From assembly GCF_000204195.1 (NCBI RefSeq), contig NZ_AFBG01000020.1, forward strand, positions 653,572 through 717,571: a DNA stretch of 64,000 nt, given 5' to 3'. Below, in pieces: positions 29,814 through 37,730 of the stretch. This stretch comes from Acidovorax radicis N35. Lineage in GTDB: Bacteria > Pseudomonadota > Gammaproteobacteria > Burkholderiales > Burkholderiaceae_C. Position 1 is the stretch's first letter. Each line of letters begins with the position of its first letter. Below the pieces are notes generated by a model that searched no databases, was not told where the DNA came from, and was given only the letters and a program-made list of their open reading frames with translations. The translations under genes and the position numbers were made by a program.

Positions 29814-29961
29814 CCTGCGGGGCTGCGCGCAGCCTGCCGCTGCGCGGGGGTGCGCGCAGTCCAAGGTACTGCCGGCCCACGCGACGTGGCCTGCATCCGC
29901 CGCAACTGCCGCGAAAACCCCTGGGACAGGGAGCGGGGCAGATTCTGGGGCTTGCAGGGCT
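29814..29961. other. GC-rich gap after the AhpD-like gene
   Basis: About 150 bp, and 257 bp up to the next gene including the hairpin at 29962. It contains repeated TGCGCGCAG words at its left but no gene signal or intrinsic terminator that I can support. Confidence 0.4.
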
Positions 29962-29988
29962 GCATGCGTGCGGTTTTGTCACGCATGC
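29962..29988. promoter_or_regulatory. 9-9-9 perfect inverted repeat
   Basis: GCATGCGTG, a 9-nt T-rich loop and CACGCATGC. It lies 82 bp upstream of the flavin-type oxidase gene. It could be an operator or a terminator-like leader hairpin. No adjacent regulator gene explains it. Confidence 0.5.
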
Positions 29989-30070
29989 CGGGCGGGAATG
30001 TCGTTTGTCAGTGTGGCAGCCGTGCCGCACCATGGCCTGTCCCTTGTCCTCCCCCGAAAGAGAAACCGCC

Positions 30071-30700
30071 ATGACCACGCCCCGCGACGAGTACGCCATT
30101 GACACCCTTGTGCGCCTGGATGCACTGCTGGGGGTCCTCAGCGATGCCTCCCTGCACAAGGAGGTACCCCACGTGCACCCGGCCTACCGCGCCATGATCG
30201 AGGCCTCGCCGTTCGCGGTGCTGGCCACCACCGGCCCGGGTGGGCTCGATGCATCGCCGCGTGGCGACCCTCCGGGCTTCGTCCAGCTGCAGGACGATAA
30301 AACCCTGCTGCTGCCCGAGCGTCGGGGCAACAACCGCGCCGACAGCCTGCGCAACATCGTGGCCGATCCGCGCGTGGCGCTGCTCTTTCTCATCCCCGGC
30401 GTGGGTGAAACCCTGCGCGTGAACGGCCGCGCCCGCATCAGCGTGGCGCCCGATCTGCTCGCGCGCTTCGTCGTGAACGGGCAGCCGCCCAAGTGCGTGG
30501 TCGTGGTCGATGTGGAGACGGTGTTCTTTCAGTGCGCCCGCGCCATCCAGCGCTCGCGCCTGTGGGATGCCGTGCCGCCTGGCACCTCGCGCCCGGTGCC
30601 GACGCCCGGCGCCATCCTTGCGTCCATCACGCACGGTGCATTCGATGGCGCGGCGTATGACAAGGAGCTGCCAACGCGGCAGCAGGCGACGTTGTATTGA
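30071..30700 (+). CDS. pyridoxamine 5'-phosphate oxidase family flavoprotein (MSMEG_1061-like)
   Basis: The start MTTPRDEYAIDTLVRLDALL at 30071 gives 209 aa. Split-barrel flavin-binding features are FAVLATTGPGGLDASPRGDP, LPERRGNNRADSLRNIV and VALLFLIPGVGETLRVNG. It probably binds FMN or F420 and reduces an unknown substrate. A longer frame to 30005 lacks a ribosome site. The natural C-terminus (RQQATLY) is kept, and its stop abuts the 271-bp element beginning at 30700. Confidence 0.88.
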   Translation: MTTPRDEYAIDTLVRLDALLGVLSDASLHKEVPHVHPAYRAMIEASPFAVLATTGPGGLDASPRGDPPGFVQLQDDKTLLLPERRGNNRADSLRNIVADPRVALLFLIPGVGETLRVNGRARISVAPDLLARFVVNGQPPKCVVVVDVETVFFQCARAIQRSRLWDAVPPGTSRPVPTPGAILASITHGAFDGAAYDKELPTRQQATLY

Positions 30701-30970
30701 GAACCTGTTCAAGATCTTTTCGGGGTCGCACAAGCGCCTTGCCGGGAGGGAATGCAAGGCGCGGTGCGCAGCCGATAGCCCGTGCTATCGGCAAGCGCCG
30801 CAACGCCGCAGACCTCCCGGCAAGGCACTTGCCCGAAGGGTTGGAGTGAAATCGGGCGATTCGAAGCCCCGGCTGCTTGCATGGGCATGAGCCCATGCGG
30901 CGCATCCGAAGCATCCACTCTTCCCGATTGCACTCCAATGCGATCCTCGAAAAGATTTTGAACAGGTTCT
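30700..30970. mobile_element. 271-bp element with 23-bp terminal inverted repeats and two nested hairpin lobes
   Basis: The ends at 30700-30722 and 30948-30970 match as reverse complements at 22 of 23 bases, and similarity continues inward (TTTTCG, GG, TCGCA). Lobe 1 is a perfect 14-bp pair GCCTTGCCGGGAGG (30736-30749) with CCTCCCGGCAAGGC (30813-30826), enclosing CCGATAGC-ccgt-GCTATCGG (30772-30791). Lobe 2 is TTGGAGTGAAATCGGG (30841-30856) with CCCGATTGCACTCCAA (30923-30938, one mismatch), enclosing GCATGGGC-atga-GCCCATGC (30879-30898). There is no coding capacity and no clear target duplication. Confidence 0.8.
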
Positions 30971-30999
30971 GAGAGGATCGGCCGGAGGGGCTCGAACCC

Positions 31000-31977
31000 T
31001 CAGGCCTGCTCGGCCGTGAACGCCGTGGCCGCCTCGCGCAGCGCCTGTGCAAACTGCGCCACCTCGGCATGCTGCGCGTCCCGCTGGCGCTGGAACAGCG
31101 TGATGGGCGGCAGCGTCCAGCCAAAGCGGTGCGGCACGATGGCCACGCCGGCGATGCGCACGAGCTCCTGGGCAATGTCGGCCGGCACGATGGACACGGC
31201 CCGCTCGCTGGCCGCCACCAGTTCGCCGATCACCTTGGACGACAGGCTTTCCACATACGGCTGCGGCGGCACCACGCCCGCGCGCAGGAAAAAGTCGGTG
31301 ATCTGCTCGCGCATGGGCGTCTGGCGCGCGCCCAGCACCCAGTCCAGGTCCGCCAGCTCGGCCCAGGCCAGGGGCTTGCGGGCCAGGCGCGCCGACAGGC
31401 GGCGGTGGGCGATGAGGCGCGGCTCCTGGTGGTAGAGCACCTCGTGCACCAGCCCGTGCATGTCGAGCACGGCGGAGGTGCGGCCGATCACGCAGTCGAG
31501 TTCGTGCCCGCGCAGGCGCTGCAGCAGGTGGTCGCTGGTGCCTTCGTGGATGCTGACCGTGGCGCGCAGGCCGCGGGGCCGCGTCTGGCCGATGGCCGCA
31601 GCCAGCAGGCGCCCCGGCACGAACGGGATCACGCCGACCTGCAGGTGCGCCGCGCGGCCTGCGCTGGCGGCCTCCATGTCGCGCGCCCAGTGGCCCAGGT
31701 CTTGCAGCAGGGTGCGCGCACGGGCCAGCGCCACGGTGCCCAGCGCCGTGGGCACCATGCCGCGCGTGGACCGCTCGAACAGCGGCGCGCCGAAGATCGC
31801 TTCCAGCTCGGCCAGCGCATGCGTGATGGCCGGCTGGCTCGTGGCCATGTGGTGCGCCACGCGGGTGAGCGTGCCATGCGCCTCGATCTGCTGCAGCAAC
31901 ACCAGGTGGCGCACCTTCAGGCGCGAGAGCAGGCGGGCCTGGACAGCGTCGGAATCAAGGGGCAAGGGCGCAGGCAT
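31000..31977 (-). CDS. LysR-family regulator beside a TauE permease
   Basis: This 325-aa protein has the helix-turn-helix in residues 20-80 (LKVRHLVLLQQIEAHGTLTR; ATSQPAITHALAELEAIFGA) and an effector domain beginning HLQVGVIPFVPGRLLAA. It belongs to the GbpR/CbL-like branch by its LSRLKVRHLVLL opening. It is divergent from the TauE gene with a palindrome of LysR type between them, so it probably controls that exporter. Confidence 0.92.
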   Translation of the reverse strand: MPAPLPLDSDAVQARLLSRLKVRHLVLLQQIEAHGTLTRVAHHMATSQPAITHALAELEAIFGAPLFERSTRGMVPTALGTVALARARTLLQDLGHWARDMEAASAGRAAHLQVGVIPFVPGRLLAAAIGQTRPRGLRATVSIHEGTSDHLLQRLRGHELDCVIGRTSAVLDMHGLVHEVLYHQEPRLIAHRRLSARLARKPLAWAELADLDWVLGARQTPMREQITDFFLRAGVVPPQPYVESLSSKVIGELVAASERAVSIVPADIAQELVRIAGVAIVPHRFGWTLPPITLFQRQRDAQHAEVAQFAQALREAATAFTAEQA

Positions 31978-31997
31978 GGCGGTTCAAGGCATTAGAA

Positions 31998-32021
31998 AAT
32001 CAATATGGCTTGATATTAATT
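31998..32021. promoter_or_regulatory. candidate LysR operator, 9-6-9 inverted repeat
   Basis: AATCAATAT and ATATTAATT around GGCTTG, one mismatch. It is AT-rich in a GC-rich setting and lies 20 bp upstream of the LysR start and 60 bp before the TauE start. Confidence 0.6.
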
Positions 32022-32080
32022 GCTGATGCTTTGCTTATGGGAAGTCTCCACAATGCACGGCAACAACGGAGGGGAAGGCG

Positions 32081-32836
32081 ATGGACTCAGTGCTTTGGGT
32101 GGTGGCCCTCGGGGCGGTGGCGGCGGGCTTTGTGCAGGGCCTGTCGGGCTTTGGCTTTGGCATGGTGGCCATGTCGTTCTGGGCCTGGACGCTGGAGCCG
32201 CGCCTGGGCGCGGTGCTGACGGTGTGCGGCGCGCTCACCGGCCAGCTGGTGGCGGCGTTCTCGGTGCGCCGGGGTTTTGACAAGGCGCGGCTGCTGCCCT
32301 TCGTGCTGGGCGGGCTGGCGGGCATTCCGCTGGGGGTGGCCGTGCTGCCGCGTCTGGACATGGACGCCTTCAAGCTGGTGCTGGGCACACTGCTGGTGCT
32401 GTGGTGCCCGGCGATGCTCATGGCCAAGCAACTGCCGCGCATCACCCGCGGCGGCCGCGTGGCCGATGCGGTGGTCGGGATGGCCGGCGGGATGATGGGG
32501 GGCCTGGGCGGCTTCACGGGGGTGCTGCCCACGCTGTGGTGCACCCTGCGCGGCATGGACAAGGACGTGCAGCGCGCCATCATCCAGAACTTCAACCTGG
32601 CGATGCTGCTGGTGACCTTCGGCACCTACGCGGCCACGGGCCTCATCACCCGCGAGGCCCTGCCCCTGCTGGCCATCGTGGTCCCCGCCATGCTGGTGCC
32701 CACGCTGCTGGGCGCCCGGCTGTACCACGGCATCAGCGACGCGCGGTTCCGGCAGATCGTGCTGGGCATGCTCACGCTGTCGGGCGTGGCGATGCTGGTG
32801 GCGAGCGTGCCCCGGGTGCTGGCGCGGCTGACATAA
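32081..32836 (+). CDS. TauE/SafE-family membrane permease
   Basis: This 251-aa protein has about eight membrane segments and the two family half-repeats (AAGFVQGLSGFGFGMVAMSF; GMAGGMMGGLGGFTGVLPTL). The family exports sulfite, sulfonates or organic anions. The start follows GGAGGGGAAGG. It is divergent from the LysR regulator. The substrate is not predictable; no sulfonate genes are nearby. Confidence 0.93.
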   Translation: MDSVLWVVALGAVAAGFVQGLSGFGFGMVAMSFWAWTLEPRLGAVLTVCGALTGQLVAAFSVRRGFDKARLLPFVLGGLAGIPLGVAVLPRLDMDAFKLVLGTLLVLWCPAMLMAKQLPRITRGGRVADAVVGMAGGMMGGLGGFTGVLPTLWCTLRGMDKDVQRAIIQNFNLAMLLVTFGTYAATGLITREALPLLAIVVPAMLVPTLLGARLYHGISDARFRQIVLGMLTLSGVAMLVASVPRVLARLT

Positions 32837-32909
32837 GTCCACAATGGGCCGTCCGCTTTTGTGCCGGCCCTGTTCATGGATTCCTGCTCTCATTCACGCG
32901 AGGCGCTAC

Positions 32910-33287
32910 ATGCAGATGGAATACGTTACCGATCCGGTGGTCTGGCCGAAGCTCCGCTGCGAACATTGCGAACATTGCGAACATTGCGGACATCGGCTCC
33001 GCCAGATGCGGGAAGATCTGACACCGGCGCAAAGCCTGGGAGTCTTCTTGTGCGGAGAACCCCTCGCCTGGCTTGTTGTGAGCCTGGGGGCCATCGTCGG
33101 CCTTGTTGCGGACGCTGTCGTGGTTCTATGTGTGGCTTGGGCCATCATTGTTCCCTCTGGCGTTTCGTGGCTGTACATGTCGCGCCTTCGTCGCGCGTCC
33201 TTTCTTTGCAGCAGCTGCGGGCACATTTGCGGGTACGCCGCCGCGAGGAGCGCAGGCGGTGGCGCGCGACGCCGCCCGAAGCCCTAA
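32910..33287 (+). CDS. small membrane protein with tandem CEH cysteine repeats
   Basis: This 125-aa protein starts at ATG 32910 after GAGG. The N-terminal motif C-E-H-C-E-H-C-E-H-C-G-H comes from three 9-bp DNA repeats. Two membrane segments follow (LAWLVVSLGAIVGLVADAVV and VLCVAWAIIVPSGVSWLYM), then a C-terminal CSSCGHICGY. The N- and C-terminal cysteine clusters could together form a zinc ribbon on the cytoplasmic side of a hairpin membrane protein. I do not recognise a named family. Metal binding is inferred from the cysteines. Confidence 0.6.
   Translation: MQMEYVTDPVVWPKLRCEHCEHCEHCGHRLRQMREDLTPAQSLGVFLCGEPLAWLVVSLGAIVGLVADAVVVLCVAWAIIVPSGVSWLYMSRLRRASFLCSSCGHICGYAAARSAGGGARRRPKP
32961..32987 (+). 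repeat. 9-bp in-frame tandem repeat (GAACATTGC x3)
   Basis: Three exact 9-bp units, then a diverged fourth (GGACATCGG), preceded by TGC. Each unit adds Glu-His-Cys. The reading frame is kept whatever the copy number, so length can change without a frameshift. Confidence 0.9.
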
Positions 33288-33380
33288 CATGCTCCCCGGC
33301 ACACGCCCTGTTGCACGCGGGCGTGGCTGCCGCACCAGGCTGCACGGCGCAGCTGCGGCTTCATCCACCGAGGAGACTTC

Positions 33381-33821
33381 ATGACAACAACACATAACAA
33401 GACCCTGGTCCGCACTGCGGGCGCCGCCATGGCCCTGGCGTTGGCCGCCGCGCCGGCGCTGGCCGAGGTGTTCACCAAGGAAGAGCTGATCAAGGCCAAC
33501 AAGGAAGCGGCCGGCGGAGGCAAGGGCACGCTGATCGGTGAGTACGCCTTCACCCGCGACAAGGCGCTCAAGGACCACGCCATCAAGGAGATCAGCTGGC
33601 TCACGCTGCAGCCGGGCGACTCCATCGGCTACCACAAGCACACGACCAACGAAGACACCTACATCATCGTCTCGGGTCGGGGTACTTTCCGCGACAAGGA
33701 TGGCAAGGACGTGGCCGTGAAGCCGGGCGACGTGACCATCGTGCGCAAGGGCGAGTCGCATGGGCTCGTGAACACCGGCACGGAGCCGCTGGTGTTCGTG
33801 GATGTGATCGCCGAGCAGTGA
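33381..33821 (+). CDS. exported cupin-domain protein
   Basis: This 146-aa protein has a signal peptide at residues 1-28 (VRTAGAAMALALAAAPALA) and one cupin barrel. The cupin motif shows metal-type ligands in GYHKHTTNEDTYIIVSGRG and the second motif in SHGLVNTGTEPLVF. Small periplasmic cupins of this type are mostly uncharacterised and may bind a metal or sugar acid. A strong terminator follows, so it is probably monocistronic. Confidence 0.9.
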   Translation: MTTTHNKTLVRTAGAAMALALAAAPALAEVFTKEELIKANKEAAGGGKGTLIGEYAFTRDKALKDHAIKEISWLTLQPGDSIGYHKHTTNEDTYIIVSGRGTFRDKDGKDVAVKPGDVTIVRKGESHGLVNTGTEPLVFVDVIAEQ

Positions 33822-33870
33822 GCGACGCCTGCGGGATCCCGCGGCGGCGTTGAGTCCGAAGGCCACAAAG

Positions 33871-33906
33871 GCGTTCTGCGGCCGTGCCCGCAGAACGCTT
33901 TTTTTT
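33871..33906 (+). terminator. intrinsic terminator of the cupin gene
   Basis: An 11-bp perfect stem GCGTTCTGCGG / CCGCAGAACGC with loop CCGTGC, followed by eight T. The T-run merges with the start of a dispersed repeat copy. Confidence 0.95.
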
Positions 33907-33960
33907 GATAGCTATTTGCGCTTTATGGAAGAGCGTTGTCGGCCTCTTTGCTGCAAAAAT
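33901..33960 (+). repeat. dispersed intergenic repeat, copy 5
   Basis: TTTTTTGATAGCTATTTGCG, then CTTTATGGAAGAGCG and TTGTCGGCCTCTTTG, the family block order, directly abutting the terminator. It sits between the cupin gene and the convergent gamma-glutamyltransferase gene. Confidence 0.65.
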
Positions 33961-33968
33961 AGGTTGTC

Positions 33969-35822
33969 TCAGTCGCCCATCACCACACCCTCACGCCGCG
34001 GGTCGGCGCCGCCCATCCATAGCTTCTTGCCATGGGCGTTGCCCAGCGTGATGGCCTGCAGGCCGCTGGTCATGTTCATCTCACGCACCTCGGCGCCGCG
34101 GGCGCGCAGGGCCTCGACCGTGGCGGGCGGAAAGCGCTTTTCCTCCAGCAGCGTGGGCCCGTTCATGGAGCCGAAGTTGGGCAGGTTGATGGCCTGCTGC
34201 GGCATCAGGCCCCAGTTGAAGACGCCATACAGCGTCTTGGCGGTGTAGTGGATGATGGCCGCGCCGCCGGGGCTGCCGCCGCTCATCAGCAACTCGCCCG
34301 TGGCCTTGTCGAACACCAGCGTGGGCGCCATGGACGAGCGCGGGCGCTTGCCGGGCTGCACGCGGTTGGCGATTGGCTGGCCTTGGGCGTCGGCGGGGGC
34401 AAAGCTGAAGTCGGTGAGCTCGTTGTTGAGCAAAAACCCTTTGACCATCTGCCGCGCGCCGAACTGGTCTTCGATGGTGGTCGTCATGGCCACGGCATTG
34501 CCGAACGCGTCGACGATGCTGATGTGGCTGGTGCCGTACTCGGGCTGGTCGGGCATGGGCGCATAGCTGGTTTTCACAGCGCCGGGGTTGCCGGGCTGCG
34601 CCACCTTCATGCTCTGCGCGCCGATGAGCTTGGCACGCTCGGCCAGGTAGGCCGGGGCGAGCAGGCTGCTCCAGCTGCCGGCAGGCGGCTGTACGAAGTC
34701 GGGGTCGCCCACGTACTGCGCGCGGTCGGCAAAGGCCAGGCGGGCGGCTTCGGTGTACAGGTGCAGCCAGTCGGCCGAGGGGATGCCGTCCTGCAGCGGC
34801 TTGGCGGCGGCGTCGGTGTTCTTGAGGATGCCCAGGATCTGTCCGATGGCAATGGCACCCGAGCTGGGCGGCGGAAAGCCGCACACGCGGAAGTCTTTGC
34901 TGGCCACCTGGTAGTCGTGGCACAGGGCCTCGCGCTTCTTGGGCTGGTAGCCGGCTAGGTCGGCCATGCTGAGCTTGCCGGGGTTGGTGGGGTGTTTTTG
35001 CACCTTGTCGACGATGGCCTGGGCGATCTCGCCCTCGTGCAGGGCCTTGCTGCCTTCGGCTGCAATCTTGCGCAAGACAGCGGCGAGTTCGGGGTTGCGC
35101 AGGTTCACGCCCACGTCGCGGGCATCGCCATCGGCCTTGTAGAAGTAGGCGGCGGCCACCGGGTCCTTTTTGAGGTGCGGGTCCGCCGCCACCAGGGTGT
35201 TGAGCCGCGCGCTGATCTTGAAGCCGCCTTCGGCCAGCGTGATGGCGGGCTGGAACAGCGTGGCCCAGGGCAGCTTGCCGTGCTGCTTGTGAGCCAGCTC
35301 CAGCATGCGAACGGTGCCGGGCACGCCGACCGAGCGGCCGCCCACCACGCCGTCGTAGAACGGCACGGGCTTGCCGTCGGCGCCGAGGAAGAGTTTTTCG
35401 TCTGCGGCAGCGGGCGCGGTCTCGCGGCCGTCATAGGCCTCCACGGTTTTTCCGGTGCTGTGCAGCAGGAAGGCGCCGCCACCGATGCCGCTTGACTGGG
35501 GCTCCACCAGCGTCAGCACCATCTGCACCGCAATGGCCGCGTCCACGGCCGAGCCCCCGGCCTTGAGGATCTGGTAGCCCGCATCGGTGGCCAGGGGGTT
35601 GGCGGCGGCCACGGCGAACTTCTCGGTGGCCCAGCCCGGTTTTTCGGTGTAGCCCGACGAGCCTTCGGGCTGGGCCGGCACGGTGTAGGCGAACTGTGAG
35701 GGGGCGCTGGCGCAGCCTGCGATGGCGACCAGGGTGGTGAGAGCCGCAATGGCGAGCAGTGTTCTGTTGAATGCGCGGGGAGAGGGCGTGGCGGGCGTTC
35801 TGGGCGTGGGTGCTTTTGACAT
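33969..35822 (-). CDS. ggt: gamma-glutamyltransferase, lipoprotein-type
   Basis: This 617-aa autoprocessing enzyme hydrolyses or transfers the gamma-glutamyl group of glutathione in the envelope. A lipobox (AIAGC, lipidated Cys37) follows a hydrophobic stretch after an N-terminal Pro-rich lead. The catalytic Thr431 that becomes the small-subunit N-terminus is in EYGTSHISIVD. Substrate residues appear in ESSGIGGG-like QSSGIGGGAFLL and SGGSPGGAAI. The start at 35822 follows AAGGAG; an upstream ATG at 35852 is less likely. Confidence 0.93.
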   Translation of the reverse strand: MSKAPTPRTPATPSPRAFNRTLLAIAALTTLVAIAGCASAPSQFAYTVPAQPEGSSGYTEKPGWATEKFAVAAANPLATDAGYQILKAGGSAVDAAIAVQMVLTLVEPQSSGIGGGAFLLHSTGKTVEAYDGRETAPAAADEKLFLGADGKPVPFYDGVVGGRSVGVPGTVRMLELAHKQHGKLPWATLFQPAITLAEGGFKISARLNTLVAADPHLKKDPVAAAYFYKADGDARDVGVNLRNPELAAVLRKIAAEGSKALHEGEIAQAIVDKVQKHPTNPGKLSMADLAGYQPKKREALCHDYQVASKDFRVCGFPPPSSGAIAIGQILGILKNTDAAAKPLQDGIPSADWLHLYTEAARLAFADRAQYVGDPDFVQPPAGSWSSLLAPAYLAERAKLIGAQSMKVAQPGNPGAVKTSYAPMPDQPEYGTSHISIVDAFGNAVAMTTTIEDQFGARQMVKGFLLNNELTDFSFAPADAQGQPIANRVQPGKRPRSSMAPTLVFDKATGELLMSGGSPGGAAIIHYTAKTLYGVFNWGLMPQQAINLPNFGSMNGPTLLEEKRFPPATVEALRARGAEVREMNMTSGLQAITLGNAHGKKLWMGGADPRREGVVMGD

Positions 35823-35918
35823 GGCGGCTCCTTCGGTGCAAGAAGCGGCCATGGTAAGTCGCCTTCGCGGCGGGGCGCCGCAGCGTTACATCACGCTACA
35901 GGCTTTGAAAATATGAAT

Positions 35919-35967
35919 GTTTTTGGCCTTTGGCGCTTGATGGAAAAGCGCTGGAAGCTATCAAAAC
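35919..35967 (-). repeat. dispersed intergenic repeat, copy 6 (inverted)
   Basis: On the minus strand: TTTTGATAGCTTCCAGCGCT, then TTTCCATCAAGCGCCAAAGGCC and AAAAA. It lies between the ggt start and the phoD end. Confidence 0.65.
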
Positions 35968-35994
35968 AGGAGCAATTGCGCTGCGGGCGTGCAC

Positions 35995-37578
35995 TCAGGC
36001 ACGTACAGGGCCAGGCCGCTTGTCTTCCACCACAAACTGGGCGAGCGTGGTGGCGGTGCTGTCCACGCGCAGCGGGTCATCCAGCACGCGCAGGGCGGTG
36101 GTCCAACGCGCGGGCGTGATGTCGGCCAGGCCATAGCCGCGCTGGTCGCAACGGGCCAGCAGCACGTGCGGGTTGTGCCGGACGATGGCATCCACCTTGT
36201 CCTGCGTGGTGCCCGAGCGCGAGCTGATGGAGGTGCCGCAGAACTCGCTGGCGATGACGGGCGAATCGGGGCGGTCGGGATCGGCGTGCACGCGGCACAC
36301 ATAGTTCTGGTGGATGTCGCCGCCCAGCAGCACGGTGTTGCGCGGAGCATGCTGGCCCACGGCCTGCAGCAGGCGTGCGCGGGCGGTGGGGTAGCCGTCC
36401 CAGCTGTCGGTGGACGTGACGCCCGAGGGGTAGTGGCGTGGCGAAAACAGGGTTTGCTGCGCCAGCACGCTCCAGCGCGTGGTGTTCTGGTCGCGGGCGT
36501 CTGTGGCCAGGCCCGTGTGCAGCCACTGCTCTTGCGCCGTGCCCAGCAGTGTCCGGGCGGGGCTGGCCAGGTCGGCGCAGTCGGCGGCGCGCACGGCACC
36601 GGCGCTGGCGGATTGGGGCGAGCGGCAGGCCTGCCAGCTGCGGTACTGGCGGCTGTCCAGCAGGTGGATGTGGGCCAGACGCCCCCAGCGCAGTCGGCGG
36701 TACACCTGCAGGGCATCCCAGCGGGTGTCGGGGGATGGCCGGTTCAGGCTGGCGGCGCGCAGCGGCATGTTTTCGTAAAAGGCCTGCCAGGCGGCGCCGC
36801 GCAGCGCCAGGAAGCTGGCGTCGTCGCCCCGGCCTGCATGCCCTGTGCTGGCGGCGTAGTCGTTTTGCACCTCGTGGTCGTCCCACGTCACGGCCCAGGG
36901 GCAGGCGGCGTGGGCGGCCTGCAGGGCGGGGTCGCTTTTGTGCAGGGCGTAGCGGTCACGGAAGTCGGCCAGCGTGCTGGCCAGGCGCAGGCTGTGGGTG
37001 CGGGCCAGGTCGGTGGTGTTCTTGGGCGTGGCGTACTCGTAGATGTAGTCGCCCAGGAACAGCACCAGGTCGGGCTGGTCGGCCACCAGATGGCGCCACG
37101 CGGCGTAGTGGCCGTGTTCCCAGCGCTGGCAGGATGCAAACGCCAGGCGCAGCGCGTCTGGCAGGTCACCGGGTGCCGGGGCCGTGCGCGTGCGGCCCAC
37201 CGTGCTGATGGCATCGCCCAGCATGAAGCGGTAGTGGTACCAGCGGCCTGGTGCCAGGCCCTGCAGCTCCACATGCACGCTGTGGCCGAGCGTGGGCAGG
37301 GCGGTGGCTTCGCCTTTTTGCACGATCTGCGCAAAACGCACATCGTGCGCCACCTCCCACCGCACGGTGTGGGTGGCCTGCATCTGCGCCGGGTCGGCCA
37401 GCACCAGCCGCGTCCACAGCACCACACCGTCCGGTGCCGGTTCGCCACTGGCCACGCCCAGCGCAAACGGGTTGAATTGCAGAGACGGCGGGTTGCTCCA
37501 CGCCCAGCGGGGCAAGGTGACGGCAGCGGCAGCCCAGGCGGCGTGCCGCAAAAAGATTCGTCGCTGCTCTTGCGTCAT
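35995..37578 (-). CDS. phoD: PhoD-family alkaline phosphatase
   Basis: This 527-aa protein starts MTQEQRRIFLRHAAWAAAAV with a twin-arginine signal (RRIFLRH), as is usual for PhoD. Family motifs are GVASGEPAPDGVVLWTRL, LFLGDYIYEY, TWDDHEVQNDYA and LLGGDIHQNYVC, which carry the metal ligands. It releases phosphate from phosphodiesters and monoesters in the periplasm. The start at 37578 places the signal peptide correctly; the 20-residue upstream extension is not used. No pho box is recognised. Confidence 0.93.
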   Translation of the reverse strand: MTQEQRRIFLRHAAWAAAAVTLPRWAWSNPPSLQFNPFALGVASGEPAPDGVVLWTRLVLADPAQMQATHTVRWEVAHDVRFAQIVQKGEATALPTLGHSVHVELQGLAPGRWYHYRFMLGDAISTVGRTRTAPAPGDLPDALRLAFASCQRWEHGHYAAWRHLVADQPDLVLFLGDYIYEYATPKNTTDLARTHSLRLASTLADFRDRYALHKSDPALQAAHAACPWAVTWDDHEVQNDYAASTGHAGRGDDASFLALRGAAWQAFYENMPLRAASLNRPSPDTRWDALQVYRRLRWGRLAHIHLLDSRQYRSWQACRSPQSASAGAVRAADCADLASPARTLLGTAQEQWLHTGLATDARDQNTTRWSVLAQQTLFSPRHYPSGVTSTDSWDGYPTARARLLQAVGQHAPRNTVLLGGDIHQNYVCRVHADPDRPDSPVIASEFCGTSISSRSGTTQDKVDAIVRHNPHVLLARCDQRGYGLADITPARWTTALRVLDDPLRVDSTATTLAQFVVEDKRPGPVRA

Positions 37579-37644
37579 TGCGGCGAGCTGGATATATGCG
37601 CTGCGCTTAAAACGGGCGCAGTCCAGGCCAGCGGCCACCGCGCA

Positions 37645-37723
37645 AGGGCCGCCACGCCGCGCTGGTGGCGTCCCCCTCCCGAAGGAGAGGGGGAAGGCGC
37701 CGAAGGCGACTCAGGGGGGGGTT
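37645..37723. repeat. GC-rich palindromic intergenic element
   Basis: It contains CCCCCTC (37672-37678) and GAGGGGG (37687-37693) around CCGAAGGA, flanked by CCGCCACGCC..GGTGGCG and GGCGCCGAAGGCG with a terminal G-run. It lies just beyond the stop of the diguanylate cyclase gene and may act as its transcript end. From general knowledge, similar Comamonadaceae sequences occur in many copies; this is not testable here. Confidence 0.45.
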
Positions 37724-37730
37724 CATCACC

